A stretch of DNA of 64,000 nt from Ruegeria sp. AD91A. Lineage in GTDB: Bacteria; Pseudomonadota; Alphaproteobacteria; Rhodobacterales; Rhodobacteraceae. The translations under genes were made by a program, and so were the position numbers. Location of the stretch: NCBI RefSeq assembly GCF_003443535.1, contig NZ_CP031947.1, positions 1 to 64,000 on the forward strand. The letters run 5' to 3'. The notes under the pieces were generated by a model. The model was not told where the DNA came from, did no database searches, and saw nothing but the letters and a program-made list of their open reading frames with translations. Shown here in pieces: positions 8,826-17,884 of the stretch; position 1 is the stretch's first letter, and every line of letters starts with the position of its first letter.

Positions 8826-9724
8826 TGATTGAGCTGGATGTCACTCTGCTTAGGCCGGTCTGGGGGCTTTTTTTGGTGGTCGTGTGCGGGGCCGGGTGGT
8901 GGTTGCTTTCCCGCGCCGGCGGGTTCGGAGCGTGGGACAAGGTCACCGACCCGCAGCTTGTCCAAGCGATGGCTGCGATTGGCCGGATCGAAGGCGGCTC
9001 CTTTCCGCTCACAACGGCCGCCTTATTGCTGACCACCGGGATCATTGCAATTGCTCTGATCGGCCCGGCAATCGAACGGCGCGACGCGCAAACCTATCGC
9101 AATCTGGATGGCGTATTGTTCCTTGTGGATGCATCAGAAAGCGTGGCTGATGACGACCGCTGGCCACAAATGCTAAGCATGGGACGCTTGGGTGTCAGTG
9201 CGCTTGGGTCGCGGCCCGGCGGCATCATCGTATACGCGGGCGATGCCTATGTCGCCACGGATATGACGACCGATCACCGCCAATTGGGTCAAACACTCTC
9301 GCTCATCGATGGGCAGACCGTTCCGGACAAGGGATCGCGACCCGAACGCGCACTGGCACTGGCGGATCAGCGGACGGAGGAGGCGGGCATCCTGGCCGGG
9401 GACGTGGTCATATTCACTGACGGGGACGGGCTTGGAACATCTTCTTTGCAGCAGGTCGCATCTCTTGCCTCACGAGGGGCACGTGTGTCTTTGGTTTCAG
9501 TTCACTCTCCGACTGCGCAAATTCAAACCCACGCCACTGTCGGCGGCGGAGCTGTCTTCACATTGAACCAGTCAGATGATCTGGCCATCTGGTTGGCAGA
9601 TGATGCCGCAACCCGCTTGAAACGGGCGGACTATCCGGTGCTGTTCTGGCACGATTTGGGACGGTACCTGTTGTTTTTCGCACTGCTCCCCCTTCTGTTT
9701 TTGTTTTGGAGGGCAGGGGCATGA
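8825..9724 (+). CDS. vWA domain membrane protein (BatB/MxaL-like)
   Basis: About 299 residues. Spans at roughly 12-28 and 64-80 are followed by a vWA domain with DASES at 102-106 as the adhesion-site motif, VVIFTDGDGLG later, and a C-terminal span near 277-295. I chose ATG 8825, which overlaps the upstream TGA and has GGAGG at 8812-8816; longer in-frame starts lie inside the previous gene. It is probably the partner of the preceding vWA protein. It resembles MxaL/BatB rather than a duplicate of MxaC. Confidence 0.85.
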   Translation: MIELDVTLLRPVWGLFLVVVCGAGWWLLSRAGGFGAWDKVTDPQLVQAMAAIGRIEGGSFPLTTAALLLTTGIIAIALIGPAIERRDAQTYRNLDGVLFLVDASESVADDDRWPQMLSMGRLGVSALGSRPGGIIVYAGDAYVATDMTTDHRQLGQTLSLIDGQTVPDKGSRPERALALADQRTEEAGILAGDVVIFTDGDGLGTSSLQQVASLASRGARVSLVSVHSPTAQIQTHATVGGGAVFTLNQSDDLAIWLADDAATRLKRADYPVLFWHDLGRYLLFFALLPLLFLFWRAGA

Positions 9725-10395
9725 GATGGTTCGCGATTGCGGGTGCCGCATGTATTGTCGTTGCCTTTGCGCTGGGCGGCGCTGCCCCCTTTGGCCGCAT
9801 TGCATTGGCGATTGGTCTGTACCCAATGGCTGCAAATCTGTTTTCCGACCCTGACTGGCAGGGGGTTGCCTTCTACCGTGCCGGAACTTTCGACAAAGCT
9901 GCCAGTGCTTTTGAAAGCGCTGGAAACCAGTATAATCTTGGCAATGCTTACGCCAGGAACGGCCAGCTGGCCGCTGCGCTGGAAGCCTATGATCAGGCCA
10001 TAGCCAAGGGAAATCCGGATGCTCGGGCGAATTTCGATCTGCTGGCCGCCTTTTACGCAGGGCAGCAGATCGACCCCGAGGCTTTGGGCCTTTTCCCCGA
10101 ACGCAAATCCGGCCCCAAGGCCGACAGTTTTGTCGCGCGCGGGAATGCGCGGGCGGCGGGAACCGGCAGTGAGGTCACGAACTCGAACACGATGCTGGGA
10201 TTGGCAGAATTGGACAGTCGTGGACGACTGGGCGTACGGCGCATTTTTGACGACAAGTTCATGGTAGCCGACCAGCGCTGGCTCAATCAGCTTTCCGATG
10301 TTCCGGGTGAGTTCATGGCGGCGCGGATCGCGCAGGAACACAAGCGCAGGTTAAAGCTGGGCCTGTCCCCTCCTGAAGCGGAGAGCCCGGAATGA
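9721..10395 (+). CDS. TPR-type exported or membrane protein (BatC/MxaK-like)
   Basis: About 224 residues, starting at an ATG that overlaps the upstream stop. A hydrophobic N-terminus (residues 1-40) is followed by tetratricopeptide-like helices with GVAFYRAGTFDKAASAFES and YNLGNAYARNGQLAAALEAY near residues 48-85. TPR proteins occupy the same place in bat operons (BatC), and MxaK holds it in mxa clusters. The C-terminal half has no recognisable domain. It probably scaffolds the vWA proteins. Confidence 0.75.
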   Translation: MRWFAIAGAACIVVAFALGGAAPFGRIALAIGLYPMAANLFSDPDWQGVAFYRAGTFDKAASAFESAGNQYNLGNAYARNGQLAAALEAYDQAIAKGNPDARANFDLLAAFYAGQQIDPEALGLFPERKSGPKADSFVARGNARAAGTGSEVTNSNTMLGLAELDSRGRLGVRRIFDDKFMVADQRWLNQLSDVPGEFMAARIAQEHKRRLKLGLSPPEAESPE

Positions 10396-11573
10396 AGTGG
10401 TTGGTTTTAATTCTCGTCGCACTTCCTGTTCAGGTTTTGGCACAGTCCAAAACAGTGCTGCCGTCCGAGGCGTCGATAGAGGTTACCATTGCAGACGACG
10501 CCCCCGTTCCGTTCACCCGCGAGATGGTGCTGTTGACGATCCGGGGTGTCTACCGTCGGCACATCACGCGCGAAGAACTGATCCAGCCCCTCTTTGATGG
10601 GTTCAGCTGGGCACAGCTGGGGCCGGACAGTTGGTCGGAAGAAAGGATCAATGGTCGGAAATACAAAGTGCTTACCCGACGTATGGCGATCTATCCTGTC
10701 GAGGCAGGCAAGCTTTCAATTGGTCCGTTTGTGCACAGGTTGACCCTGACAGACGAAAATGACGACTGGTTCGAACATGAGATTCAATCAGATCCGCTGA
10801 CCATTCAGGTGGCGAAAGCCCCGGCCACGCAGGATTGGTGGTTTCCGGTTCGCAAGTTGCAGATTTCGGATCAGTGGTCGAATGCGCCGGATCAACTTGC
10901 ACCGGGTGAGGGTGTCTTGCGCGTCATTCGACTTGAAGCCTTGGGTGCGACACCCGAGATGCTTCCGCCAATGCCTGAGTTGACATCGCCGTCAGCCCTG
11001 ATCTTCGCGCATCCCGAGAAACGGCTTGTCGAACTGACCCCGGAAGGGCCGGTCACCTATGCGTTTTGGCGCTGGACCATACGCCCTTCAAACGACACGT
11101 CTGGCATCGTTGAGCCCCTTCAATTCAGTTACTTTGACACTGTGGCCCGCGAAACCCGAGAGGTCACCATCTCGCCGCAACGCATTGCCTACGGCACGGT
11201 TACCCAAGAGGAAGGCCCCGACAGATCGGAGAAAGATGTCGCACAAGCAAAGCTGTTGGGTGGGCCTGGCGCCGCAATCGCCAGTGTTGTTTTTCTGGCC
11301 GGTTTGGTATTGGGCATGTCCGGTCACAAGGTGGCCGCTTCAAGGGCACTGCAACGCTTTGGTATTTTCGATCCACTGGTTCGTGATTTGCAGAGCTGTG
11401 CCAAGACCGGTCGTGCAGACGGATTGCGACAAGCTGCTTCTGCCATCTTGCACCGCGACGGACCCTCATCCAGACGCCTTAAACAAATGCAGGACTTTGA
11501 CAGGCAGTATTTTGATCCCAAGGCCGCAGCGCCTGATTTGAAGGAGTTTGCCAGAAGTTTCCTCAAGAATTAG
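10392..11573 (+). CDS. BatD-like exported protein
   Basis: 393 residues with a signal peptide (MKWLVLILVALPVQVLAQ) and a long beta-rich periplasmic part that begins in BatD style with EASIEVTIADDAPVPFTREMV. A single membrane span lies near 292-312 (ASVVFLAGLVLGMSG) and a short cytoplasmic tail follows. BatD/oxygen-tolerance proteins close MoxR-vWA operons; in mxa clusters MxaA has comparable features. It overlaps the previous gene by four bases and ends the operon. Confidence 0.7.
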   Translation: MKWLVLILVALPVQVLAQSKTVLPSEASIEVTIADDAPVPFTREMVLLTIRGVYRRHITREELIQPLFDGFSWAQLGPDSWSEERINGRKYKVLTRRMAIYPVEAGKLSIGPFVHRLTLTDENDDWFEHEIQSDPLTIQVAKAPATQDWWFPVRKLQISDQWSNAPDQLAPGEGVLRVIRLEALGATPEMLPPMPELTSPSALIFAHPEKRLVELTPEGPVTYAFWRWTIRPSNDTSGIVEPLQFSYFDTVARETREVTISPQRIAYGTVTQEEGPDRSEKDVAQAKLLGGPGAAIASVVFLAGLVLGMSGHKVAASRALQRFGIFDPLVRDLQSCAKTGRADGLRQAASAILHRDGPSSRRLKQMQDFDRQYFDPKAAAPDLKEFARSFLKN

Positions 11574-11683
11574 GTTATCTGTGTCATCAAGCTTTTGTTA
11601 TCTATGGTATCTTTCGCTTGTATCAAAACGAAACAGTTGAACTGATCCGGAAATGCTGTACTTTTCCCTTTGGAGGAGAAGCA

Positions 11684-12403
11684 ATGCAGATTGCGGGATG
11701 CCCTAAACCGGTGGACCAGGTGTCCAGTGTGCTGATAGTGGATGATCATCCGCTGTTCAGTGACGCGCTGGCCGCGGCATTGAAGCTGAGCTTCGAGAAC
11801 TGCCGAATTGAAAAAGCCGATACGCTGAAGCAGACACTTGAGATACTTGGCGCAGGCTTCAAGCCTGATCTGATCATGTTCGATCTGAAATTGCCGGACG
11901 TGACGGGTATCTCGGGTTTTCAGCAGCTCCGGCAGCGCTGTCCGAATGCGCCGGTTCTGGTAATATCGTCCCTGGCATCCGGAGAGCTGGTGCGATCGTT
12001 GCTGGACCACGGTGCGATGGGATTTCTGCCAAAAGATACGCCGGCGCAAACCCTGAAACACGCCATTCAGGAGATCACCTCTGGACGGAGATACGTGCCC
12101 ACCGAATACAACCGGGTCGAAGAGCTGAAGCCATCCGAAAGCACCGTTTATCAGTCCAGCCCCGAGCTTTCATCATTGACGCCGCAGCAGGTCAAAATTC
12201 TCAAGCTTATCTGCGTGGGCCAATCCAACAAGCAGATTGCATATGAGCTGTCGCTGGCCGAGGCGACGGTCAAGGCGCATATCACCGCTTTGCTGCGCCG
12301 CCTTGGGGTGCGCAACCGGACCCAGGCCGCTGTTCTGGTTGATTCAGTTGTCGCCCGACAGTCGCGACATGAGCCGGAGGTTAAATCCTTTCTTCAACAC
12401 TAG
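11684..12403 (+). CDS. LuxR/NarL-type response regulator (FlhR/ErbR-like)
   Basis: About 239 residues. The receiver domain has acidic residues in VLIVDDHPLFSD, the phospho-acceptor in MFDLKLPDVTG and the conserved Lys in FLPKDTPAQ. The LuxR helix-turn-helix is LTPQQVKILKLI..QSNKQIAYELSL..ATVKAHI. I chose ATG 11684, preceded by GGAGGAG at 11672-11678, over a TTG 66 bases upstream. Regulators of this type control PQQ alcohol oxidation (ErbR/AgmR in Pseudomonas) and formaldehyde oxidation (FlhR in Paracoccus). The FIST protein and hybrid kinase that follow are its likely partners. Confidence 0.85.
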   Translation: MQIAGCPKPVDQVSSVLIVDDHPLFSDALAAALKLSFENCRIEKADTLKQTLEILGAGFKPDLIMFDLKLPDVTGISGFQQLRQRCPNAPVLVISSLASGELVRSLLDHGAMGFLPKDTPAQTLKHAIQEITSGRRYVPTEYNRVEELKPSESTVYQSSPELSSLTPQQVKILKLICVGQSNKQIAYELSLAEATVKAHITALLRRLGVRNRTQAAVLVDSVVARQSRHEPEVKSFLQH

Positions 12404-12412
12404 GGGGCGCGC

Positions 12413-13570
12413 ATGCGGGATCTGGAGCATGAACCGAATTTCATTGCGATTGGCCGTTCCGTTGACTTGGACCCGACGACCGCTGTTGAAGAAGCCTGCG
12501 CGGAAATCGATTGCCTGCTGTCTTGCTTTGTCCTGGCCTTTATTCCCAGCACTCTTGATCCAGTCGAAGTGTCGCGTTGCCTGAACAGGAAACTCGCGGG
12601 TGTTCCTGTTTTCGGCTGTACCACGGCAGGACAAATCACGCGGTCGGGTTATGAATCGCATGCGCTTTTGCTGCTGGCCTTTCCGAAGTCCAACTTTCGA
12701 TGCTCGTCCATTTTGTTCGAATCGCTCAGACCGCTCAATTCAACGGAAACCGCTGCCACAGCGCAGCGACTGGCCGAAAGATTCCGCCATACGGCGGGGT
12801 GGAACAGGCTGGCGCTGGTTTTTACGGATGGATTGTCTAAGCAGGAAGACTTGTTGGTCTCAACGCTGGAAACCGTACTGGATGGATTGCCGATATTTGG
12901 CGGTTCTGCCGGGGATGGCCTTCAATATGAAGAGACGTTCGTTTTTCACGGTGGCAAGGCGCACAACAATGCTGCCGTCCTGTTGTTGATTGAAACCAAC
13001 CTTGGTTTTCAGGGCATAGGTTTTGATCATTTCCTGCCCATCGGATCAGAGATCATCATCACCGACGCCAACCCGGAAGAACGCGTGGTTTATGAGATAA
13101 ACGGGGCACCGGCGGCGCAGGAATATGCCCGATTGGTCGGGTGCGCTGCCGAGGATCTTTCGCCACTGGTATTTGCAGAAAACCCTCTGCTTCTCAGGCA
13201 AAACCTCAACTACTATGTACGTGCCATTCGTGAACCGATGGAGGGGGGGTCCCTATCCTTTCTCGCGGCGATTGATGACGGTCTGATCATGACACTGGGG
13301 CGTGGGAAGGAGATCATTGAAACGCTCAAAGCTGGGCTGAATGTGCGCGACAACACCGGAACCGCCCCGGATTTCATTCTTGGGTTCGACTGTATTCTGC
13401 GAAAACTGGAAATCGAACAGAAACAGTTGAGCAAACAGGTTTCGGATGTTTTGCAATCTCACCGGGTGGTTGGCTTCAATACCTACGGAGAACAGCAATC
13501 CGGCGTGCATATGAACCAGACCTTTGTGGGGGTCGCTTTCTTTGAGCCCGAGAAGCGAGACCTGAGCTGA
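12413..13570 (+). CDS. FIST-domain sensor protein (NosP-like)
   Basis: A 385-residue cytoplasmic protein with FIST N and FIST C domains. Motifs include VPVFGCTTAGQI near residue 62, LPIFGGSAGDGL near 160, and the C-terminal GFNTYGEQQSGVHMNQTFVG ending typical of FIST C. FIST domains bind small ligands, and the NosP subgroup binds haem and nitric oxide and controls the co-transcribed hybrid kinase NahK. Here the next gene, two bases downstream, is such a kinase. Haem binding is not proved by sequence, so the ligand is open. Confidence 0.85.
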   Translation: MRDLEHEPNFIAIGRSVDLDPTTAVEEACAEIDCLLSCFVLAFIPSTLDPVEVSRCLNRKLAGVPVFGCTTAGQITRSGYESHALLLLAFPKSNFRCSSILFESLRPLNSTETAATAQRLAERFRHTAGWNRLALVFTDGLSKQEDLLVSTLETVLDGLPIFGGSAGDGLQYEETFVFHGGKAHNNAAVLLLIETNLGFQGIGFDHFLPIGSEIIITDANPEERVVYEINGAPAAQEYARLVGCAAEDLSPLVFAENPLLLRQNLNYYVRAIREPMEGGSLSFLAAIDDGLIMTLGRGKEIIETLKAGLNVRDNTGTAPDFILGFDCILRKLEIEQKQLSKQVSDVLQSHRVVGFNTYGEQQSGVHMNQTFVGVAFFEPEKRDLS

Positions 13571-13572
13571 CC

Positions 13573-15828
13573 ATGCTGAATCCAGACGACCCGCCAGAGA
13601 TCCAGATATCCAAACAGGCCAAGATCATCGATGCGTTGATGCGGCGCGCCAACCGCCAGAAAGATGTGGGTCCGTCCGCCTTTCTGGCGTTTCAGTCGGC
13701 GATAGAGTTGCAGCAGCAGGTGATGGAGCAGAGCCGCGATCTGGAGCGCGCGACCACCGAACTTGAAAGCGCCAGGTACGAACGCGAACAAACCCGCAAG
13801 AGCCTCGTCAAGGCCTTGTCTTCCATGGAAGAAGGGTTCGCGCTGTTCACAGATGGTGAATTGAACCTGTGTAACGATTTGTTTCAGGCGATCTTCCCGG
13901 ACATGTCTGACGTTGTCGGGCCCGGCCTCAGCCTGGGTCGGTTTTTTCTGTTGGCGCAGAACAGCCCCGATTTCGTATCGTCCGACCATGGAATATCGAA
14001 AATGTTGGATACGCTTGAGCGCAATTGCCATACCGGGATGGTGTCCAGCGACGTGATCGAATTGCGTGGTGACCGTTGGTATCAACTCAGCGCACAATAC
14101 ACGTCGCCTCAGAATGTGGTCATTCTGCTAACCGATATCACATCCGTTGTTCGCAGGAACCGCGATGAAAAAGAAACCCTGATTGACCGGCAGGAAGACT
14201 ACCTTCAGGCGGTTTTCCAAAACATGAGCTCTGGCGTTTGTACATTTTCATCAGATACGAAGATCATGATGCACAATGCGCGGTTCCGGGAAATACTGAA
14301 CCTGCCGCTATCCGTCTTGCAGGGAAACATACCTGTTCAAACGCTTCTGGATCTTATGCGGACACGCGGGCTGATCAAGGCCGACGATGAACTCAGGATC
14401 GACAAGTGGCAACACGAGCTCAAAAGCCGCGGCTGGTTGCGCAAACGTGTGCGCGATGGATCAGACCGCGTATTGGACATTCAGGTCAACCAACTGCCGG
14501 ATGGTGGTTTTCTGGTCGAATTGAAAGACGTGACGTTTGAAGCACGTGCGACCGAAACCCTGGAAAACCGGGTTATGGAACGCACGGCAGAGTTGACCCA
14601 TGCCAACGCCAAGCTGGTTCAGGAATACGAAGAAAAAGCGCGGGTGGAAGAGGCGCTGCGGATCGCAAAGGAACGAGCCGAAGCTGCGGTCTCTTCCAAG
14701 ACACGATTTCTTGCGGCGGCCAGCCACGACCTGCTTCAGCCGATCAATGCTGCAAAACTCATGATCTCGACCCTGCTGGAGATCACGCGTGAGACAGAGC
14801 TTCATGAGATGATGGAGCGGTTAGAGGGTGCCTTTGGATCTGCTGAACAACTGTTGCACTCATTGCTGGATATATCGCGGCTCGAAACTACCGATCCAGA
14901 CACGGTCTCACCCACAGAAGTTAGTCTCGCTACGATAATTGCAGGGATACAGGGCGACCAAACGCTTGTCGCCGAGAACAAGAACGTGAGGCTTGATGTG
15001 GTTCCGTGTTCGGAAATCGTAAAATCCGATCCGGTCTACCTGTTGCGCTCGATCCAGAATCTGGTCGTGAACGCCATCCAGTACACCGAACCCGGAGGTC
15101 GGGTTCTGGTGGGGTGTCGCAGGCGTGGCGACAAGGTCATTTTGCAAGTCTGGGATACTGGTATCGGGATTGCGCGCAAGGACCAGGAACGCGTGTTCGA
15201 GGAATTCACGCGGGCCGAAAACGTGCCATTGGGTTCCGGCATGGGATTGGGTTTGTCTGTAGTAGACCGCGCCTGCCGACTTTTGGGCCACAAGCTTTCG
15301 CTTCGATCCAAACCCCGCATTGGTTCGGTGTTCAGCATAGAAATGGACAGGGTAGAAACAGAGAAAAGCGCCGTCGAACCGTTGGACCTTCTGGCCAATA
15401 CGGGCGATGTGCCGTTGGATTTCATCATTCTGGTGATCGAAAACGACCGTGATGTTTTGTTTGGGACAACGCAGTGGCTGGAACAAAACGGTGCCAGTGT
15501 TCTGCCGGCCCGGTCGCCGAAGGAAGCGATGCAATTCACAAAAGACATTGGAATGCCGCCGGATATCATTCTGGCCGACTACCAATTGGATGATGGGGAA
15601 ACCGGCGTTAATGCAATTCACCGGATCCGAGAGATGACGCAGACCCAAGTTCCGGCAATTCTGATCACCGCTAATCGCAGTGAAGCGTTACGCAAAGACG
15701 GATTGCGGCATGAGATTTCGGTTATGGCGAAACCAGTCAAACTGCCGCGGCTCCGGTCTTTGATCATCTGGAAAATTCAGAATGCTTTGCACACGCAAAC
15801 GCTCAATACCGACAAAAGTCGGCGGTGA
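13573..15828 (+). CDS. Hybrid sensor histidine kinase (NahK-like)
   Basis: 751 residues without obvious membrane spans. An N-terminal coiled coil (about 45-85) is followed by two PAS-like regions (about 85-195 and 215-320) and a second coiled coil. The dimerisation domain carries the phospho-acceptor in AASHDLLQPINAAKL. The ATPase boxes are NLVVNAIQYTEPGG, VWDTGIGI and GMGLGLSVV. A C-terminal receiver has DIILADYQLDDGETG and MAKPVKLP. The SHDLLQP H-box is characteristic of the NahK/ErcS' group. It is two bases from the FIST gene and follows a LuxR regulator, so the three form a signalling module. Confidence 0.85.
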   Translation: MLNPDDPPEIQISKQAKIIDALMRRANRQKDVGPSAFLAFQSAIELQQQVMEQSRDLERATTELESARYEREQTRKSLVKALSSMEEGFALFTDGELNLCNDLFQAIFPDMSDVVGPGLSLGRFFLLAQNSPDFVSSDHGISKMLDTLERNCHTGMVSSDVIELRGDRWYQLSAQYTSPQNVVILLTDITSVVRRNRDEKETLIDRQEDYLQAVFQNMSSGVCTFSSDTKIMMHNARFREILNLPLSVLQGNIPVQTLLDLMRTRGLIKADDELRIDKWQHELKSRGWLRKRVRDGSDRVLDIQVNQLPDGGFLVELKDVTFEARATETLENRVMERTAELTHANAKLVQEYEEKARVEEALRIAKERAEAAVSSKTRFLAAASHDLLQPINAAKLMISTLLEITRETELHEMMERLEGAFGSAEQLLHSLLDISRLETTDPDTVSPTEVSLATIIAGIQGDQTLVAENKNVRLDVVPCSEIVKSDPVYLLRSIQNLVVNAIQYTEPGGRVLVGCRRRGDKVILQVWDTGIGIARKDQERVFEEFTRAENVPLGSGMGLGLSVVDRACRLLGHKLSLRSKPRIGSVFSIEMDRVETEKSAVEPLDLLANTGDVPLDFIILVIENDRDVLFGTTQWLEQNGASVLPARSPKEAMQFTKDIGMPPDIILADYQLDDGETGVNAIHRIREMTQTQVPAILITANRSEALRKDGLRHEISVMAKPVKLPRLRSLIIWKIQNALHTQTLNTDKSRR

Positions 15829-15873
15829 CATGGGGCGATTAGCCCATACTCTCATCGCGGGGAGGACAAAATC

Positions 15874-16548
15874 ATGAGAAGGCTTCTTTGCGGAATTGCC
15901 GTTTTGGTTTTGAGTTTGATTTCGGTTTCCGCGGCATCGGTTGATGCCGAGCAAGCCTATGATTTGCTGTTCCAAGATGGCGTTCTGGACACTATCTCGC
16001 GTGACAAGGAACTCATTTATCAGCGTACCGTCACAAACCAGATAAGACCGGATACGGCTGAACGTGATACCGGTGTTATTGCGCTCAGCTTTACGAACGA
16101 CGGGAACGAAATGGCACATCTGGAATTTCGCCAAGATGACAAACACCGCGCTATGGGTGTTTTTCCGGCCAACGTCGGCAATCCGATGATTATGGTTTTC
16201 TATGAAAGCGCCATCCGGGATATGGCCGAGTCCGCCGGAGGTAGCCCGTTTTATATCCGAAACCGCATCAAGGATGCGCTGGTTCAACCTGCCGAGATCG
16301 TCGAGAGCGAGGCGGTGGTCGATGGCAAAACCATCCCCGTACAGATCATCTTTATGCGCCCTTTCGCTGAAGATCCGAACCGGGACCGGATGCAAGGTTT
16401 CGGAGACCTCGTTCTCCGCGTCTCAGTGTCAGAGGAGATTCCGGGGTGGTATTTAAGCCTTGTGGCGGAAGCTGTTTCTGAACGTGACGGCATGGCCGTT
16501 TATCGATCGGAAATGCGGTTTGGAGGAGTGCAGGAGGGTCGCGAATGA
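15874..16548 (+). CDS. Exported protein of unknown function in the XoxF locus
   Basis: 224 residues with a clear signal peptide (MRRLLCGIAVLVLSLISVSAASVDA) and a good ribosome site (GGGGAGGA at 15859-15866). The mature protein, about 200 residues, is mixed alpha/beta with ALSFTNDGNEMAHLEFRQD and IPVQIIFMRPFAEDPNRDRM. No cysteine follows the signal peptide and no catalytic motif is evident. It overlaps the next exported protein by four bases, so the two are probably co-produced. I do not recognise the family. Confidence 0.7.
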   Translation: MRRLLCGIAVLVLSLISVSAASVDAEQAYDLLFQDGVLDTISRDKELIYQRTVTNQIRPDTAERDTGVIALSFTNDGNEMAHLEFRQDDKHRAMGVFPANVGNPMIMVFYESAIRDMAESAGGSPFYIRNRIKDALVQPAEIVESEAVVDGKTIPVQIIFMRPFAEDPNRDRMQGFGDLVLRVSVSEEIPGWYLSLVAEAVSERDGMAVYRSEMRFGGVQEGRE

Positions 16549-16931
16549 AAACGTCAGGCCAAATTCGGGAACGCAGCCGCATGACCCTTGCAGCTTTGAT
16601 CACGGCCGTTCTGGCCGTGCCCGTCGCAGTGTCGGCTCAAAGCGTTGCGGAACGGCTCAATGACTACCCGACCGCAGCGCGTGCGGATTACGTGTTCGCG
16701 TGCATGGTCACCAACGGCCAAACTCGCGAGATGCTGGACAGGTGTTCATGCTCGATCGATTTGATCGCTTCGATCCTTCCCTATGAGCAATATGAACAGG
16801 CGGAAACTGTTCTGTCTATGCGTCGGGTCGGAGGAGAGCGCATGGCGTTTTTCAAAAGTGCGGTGCTGGCCGAAAACATGGTAGCCGACTTGCGCCGGGC
16901 GCAGGCTGAAGCCGAGGTTGTCTGTTTCTGA
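16545..16931 (+). CDS. Small exported cysteine-containing protein
   Basis: 128 residues; signal-like segment at about 13-31 (MTLAALITAVLAVPVAVSAQ). The mature part has the conspicuous pattern YVFACMVTNGQTREMLDRCSC, then SIDLIASILPYEQYEQAETV and a terminal VVCF, giving four cysteines that could form two disulfides or bind metal. An internal ATG at 16581 would give a more standard signal peptide. It is coupled by ATGA to the preceding gene and faces the SoxYZ-like gene. I know of no function for it. Confidence 0.65.
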   Translation: MKTSGQIRERSRMTLAALITAVLAVPVAVSAQSVAERLNDYPTAARADYVFACMVTNGQTREMLDRCSCSIDLIASILPYEQYEQAETVLSMRRVGGERMAFFKSAVLAENMVADLRRAQAEAEVVCF

Positions 16932-16949
16932 TAAACGCAGTCTGGTCCG

Positions 16950-17762
16950 TCAGCTGGCCGCGGCTTTGGGCAAGTCTTTTTCGAACGTGTTGCCCTCGGT
17001 ATCCGTTGCCTTGACAGTCAACATGGTCGAGCCGTTGTCGTTATAGGCAAAACGGAAAGCCGGGTTCTCCGAGATCGAAATGCCGCCGTCCATAGTGAAC
17101 AGCAACTCATCCCCCTGCCAAACTTCGATATGGTCGATGAAGTGCGCAGGGATGAATAGTTGCGTAACCTGATCGCGCTGCAGGCCGGAATAGTTCGGGT
17201 GACGGATCATGATCTGAGCTTCTCGACGCGGTGCGGAAATCTGCGCCTCTTGCCCAAAGCTGCGCAGCTTCATCTTGCCCATGGACGCCAATGCGACCTC
17301 TGGATCTTTGCTGGCTGGTGCTGAACAGCCGCCCGATGCTTTGACAAACCGGCCGGTCATATGAAGCCCGTCAGGCGTTTCAGCAATCACGCGGACATTC
17401 GAATATTGGTTCACGCGGACTCGCATCTCGAAATCCAATTCACCCATGGCTGGTGAAAAAGCAAAGACGCCTGCGATCGGGGCCGGGTTTTCGTCGATCA
17501 CGACAGTGGCAGCGGAAATCCGGGCATCGGGATCAAGCTGTTTCAAAACGATCGGCACCGTTGCGGCATCATGCGCCCGGTAAGGGGCGTCCAGCGAAAG
17601 CAGCGTGTCCGCATTTCCGATCTGGGCATCGCCCACGACATCGTATTGCAGGTCCTTCCAGGTCTCGCTGCTGACCAGCGGATTTTTGATTGGCTGCTCT
17701 GCCCATGCAGGTAGGGCTAGTGCAAGTGAAAGGATTGTTGCGGGTGCTAGTGCTCTGGCCAT
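16950..17762 (-). CDS. Quinoprotein dehydrogenase-associated SoxYZ-like carrier protein (copy 1)
   Basis: About 270 residues; signal peptide MARALAPATILSLALALPAWA from the ATG at 17762, with GGAGGA at 17769-17774. The N-terminal half is SoxY-like and carries a conserved cysteine in SGGCSAPASKDPE. The C-terminal half is SoxZ-like, with IMIRHPNYSGLQRDQVTQ and the IEVWQGDELLFTMDGGISISENP strands. Fused SoxYZ-like proteins accompany PQQ dehydrogenases and are thought to carry a group on the cysteine in a relay or maturation role. A second copy lies at 26759-27577. It is convergent with the preceding gene. Confidence 0.85.
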   Translation of the reverse strand: MARALAPATILSLALALPAWAEQPIKNPLVSSETWKDLQYDVVGDAQIGNADTLLSLDAPYRAHDAATVPIVLKQLDPDARISAATVVIDENPAPIAGVFAFSPAMGELDFEMRVRVNQYSNVRVIAETPDGLHMTGRFVKASGGCSAPASKDPEVALASMGKMKLRSFGQEAQISAPRREAQIMIRHPNYSGLQRDQVTQLFIPAHFIDHIEVWQGDELLFTMDGGISISENPAFRFAYNDNGSTMLTVKATDTEGNTFEKDLPKAAAS

Positions 17763-17884
17763 GTTGTTTCCTCCGGCAACCGGTAGCGAAAAATGTGCCA
17801 CAAAACGCAAGGAAAATAAATGCCGACGAAAGGCGTGGTGGTTCTGTCAGAGATCTGTGCCACTGTTCTGGTCGGAGGGCTGCT

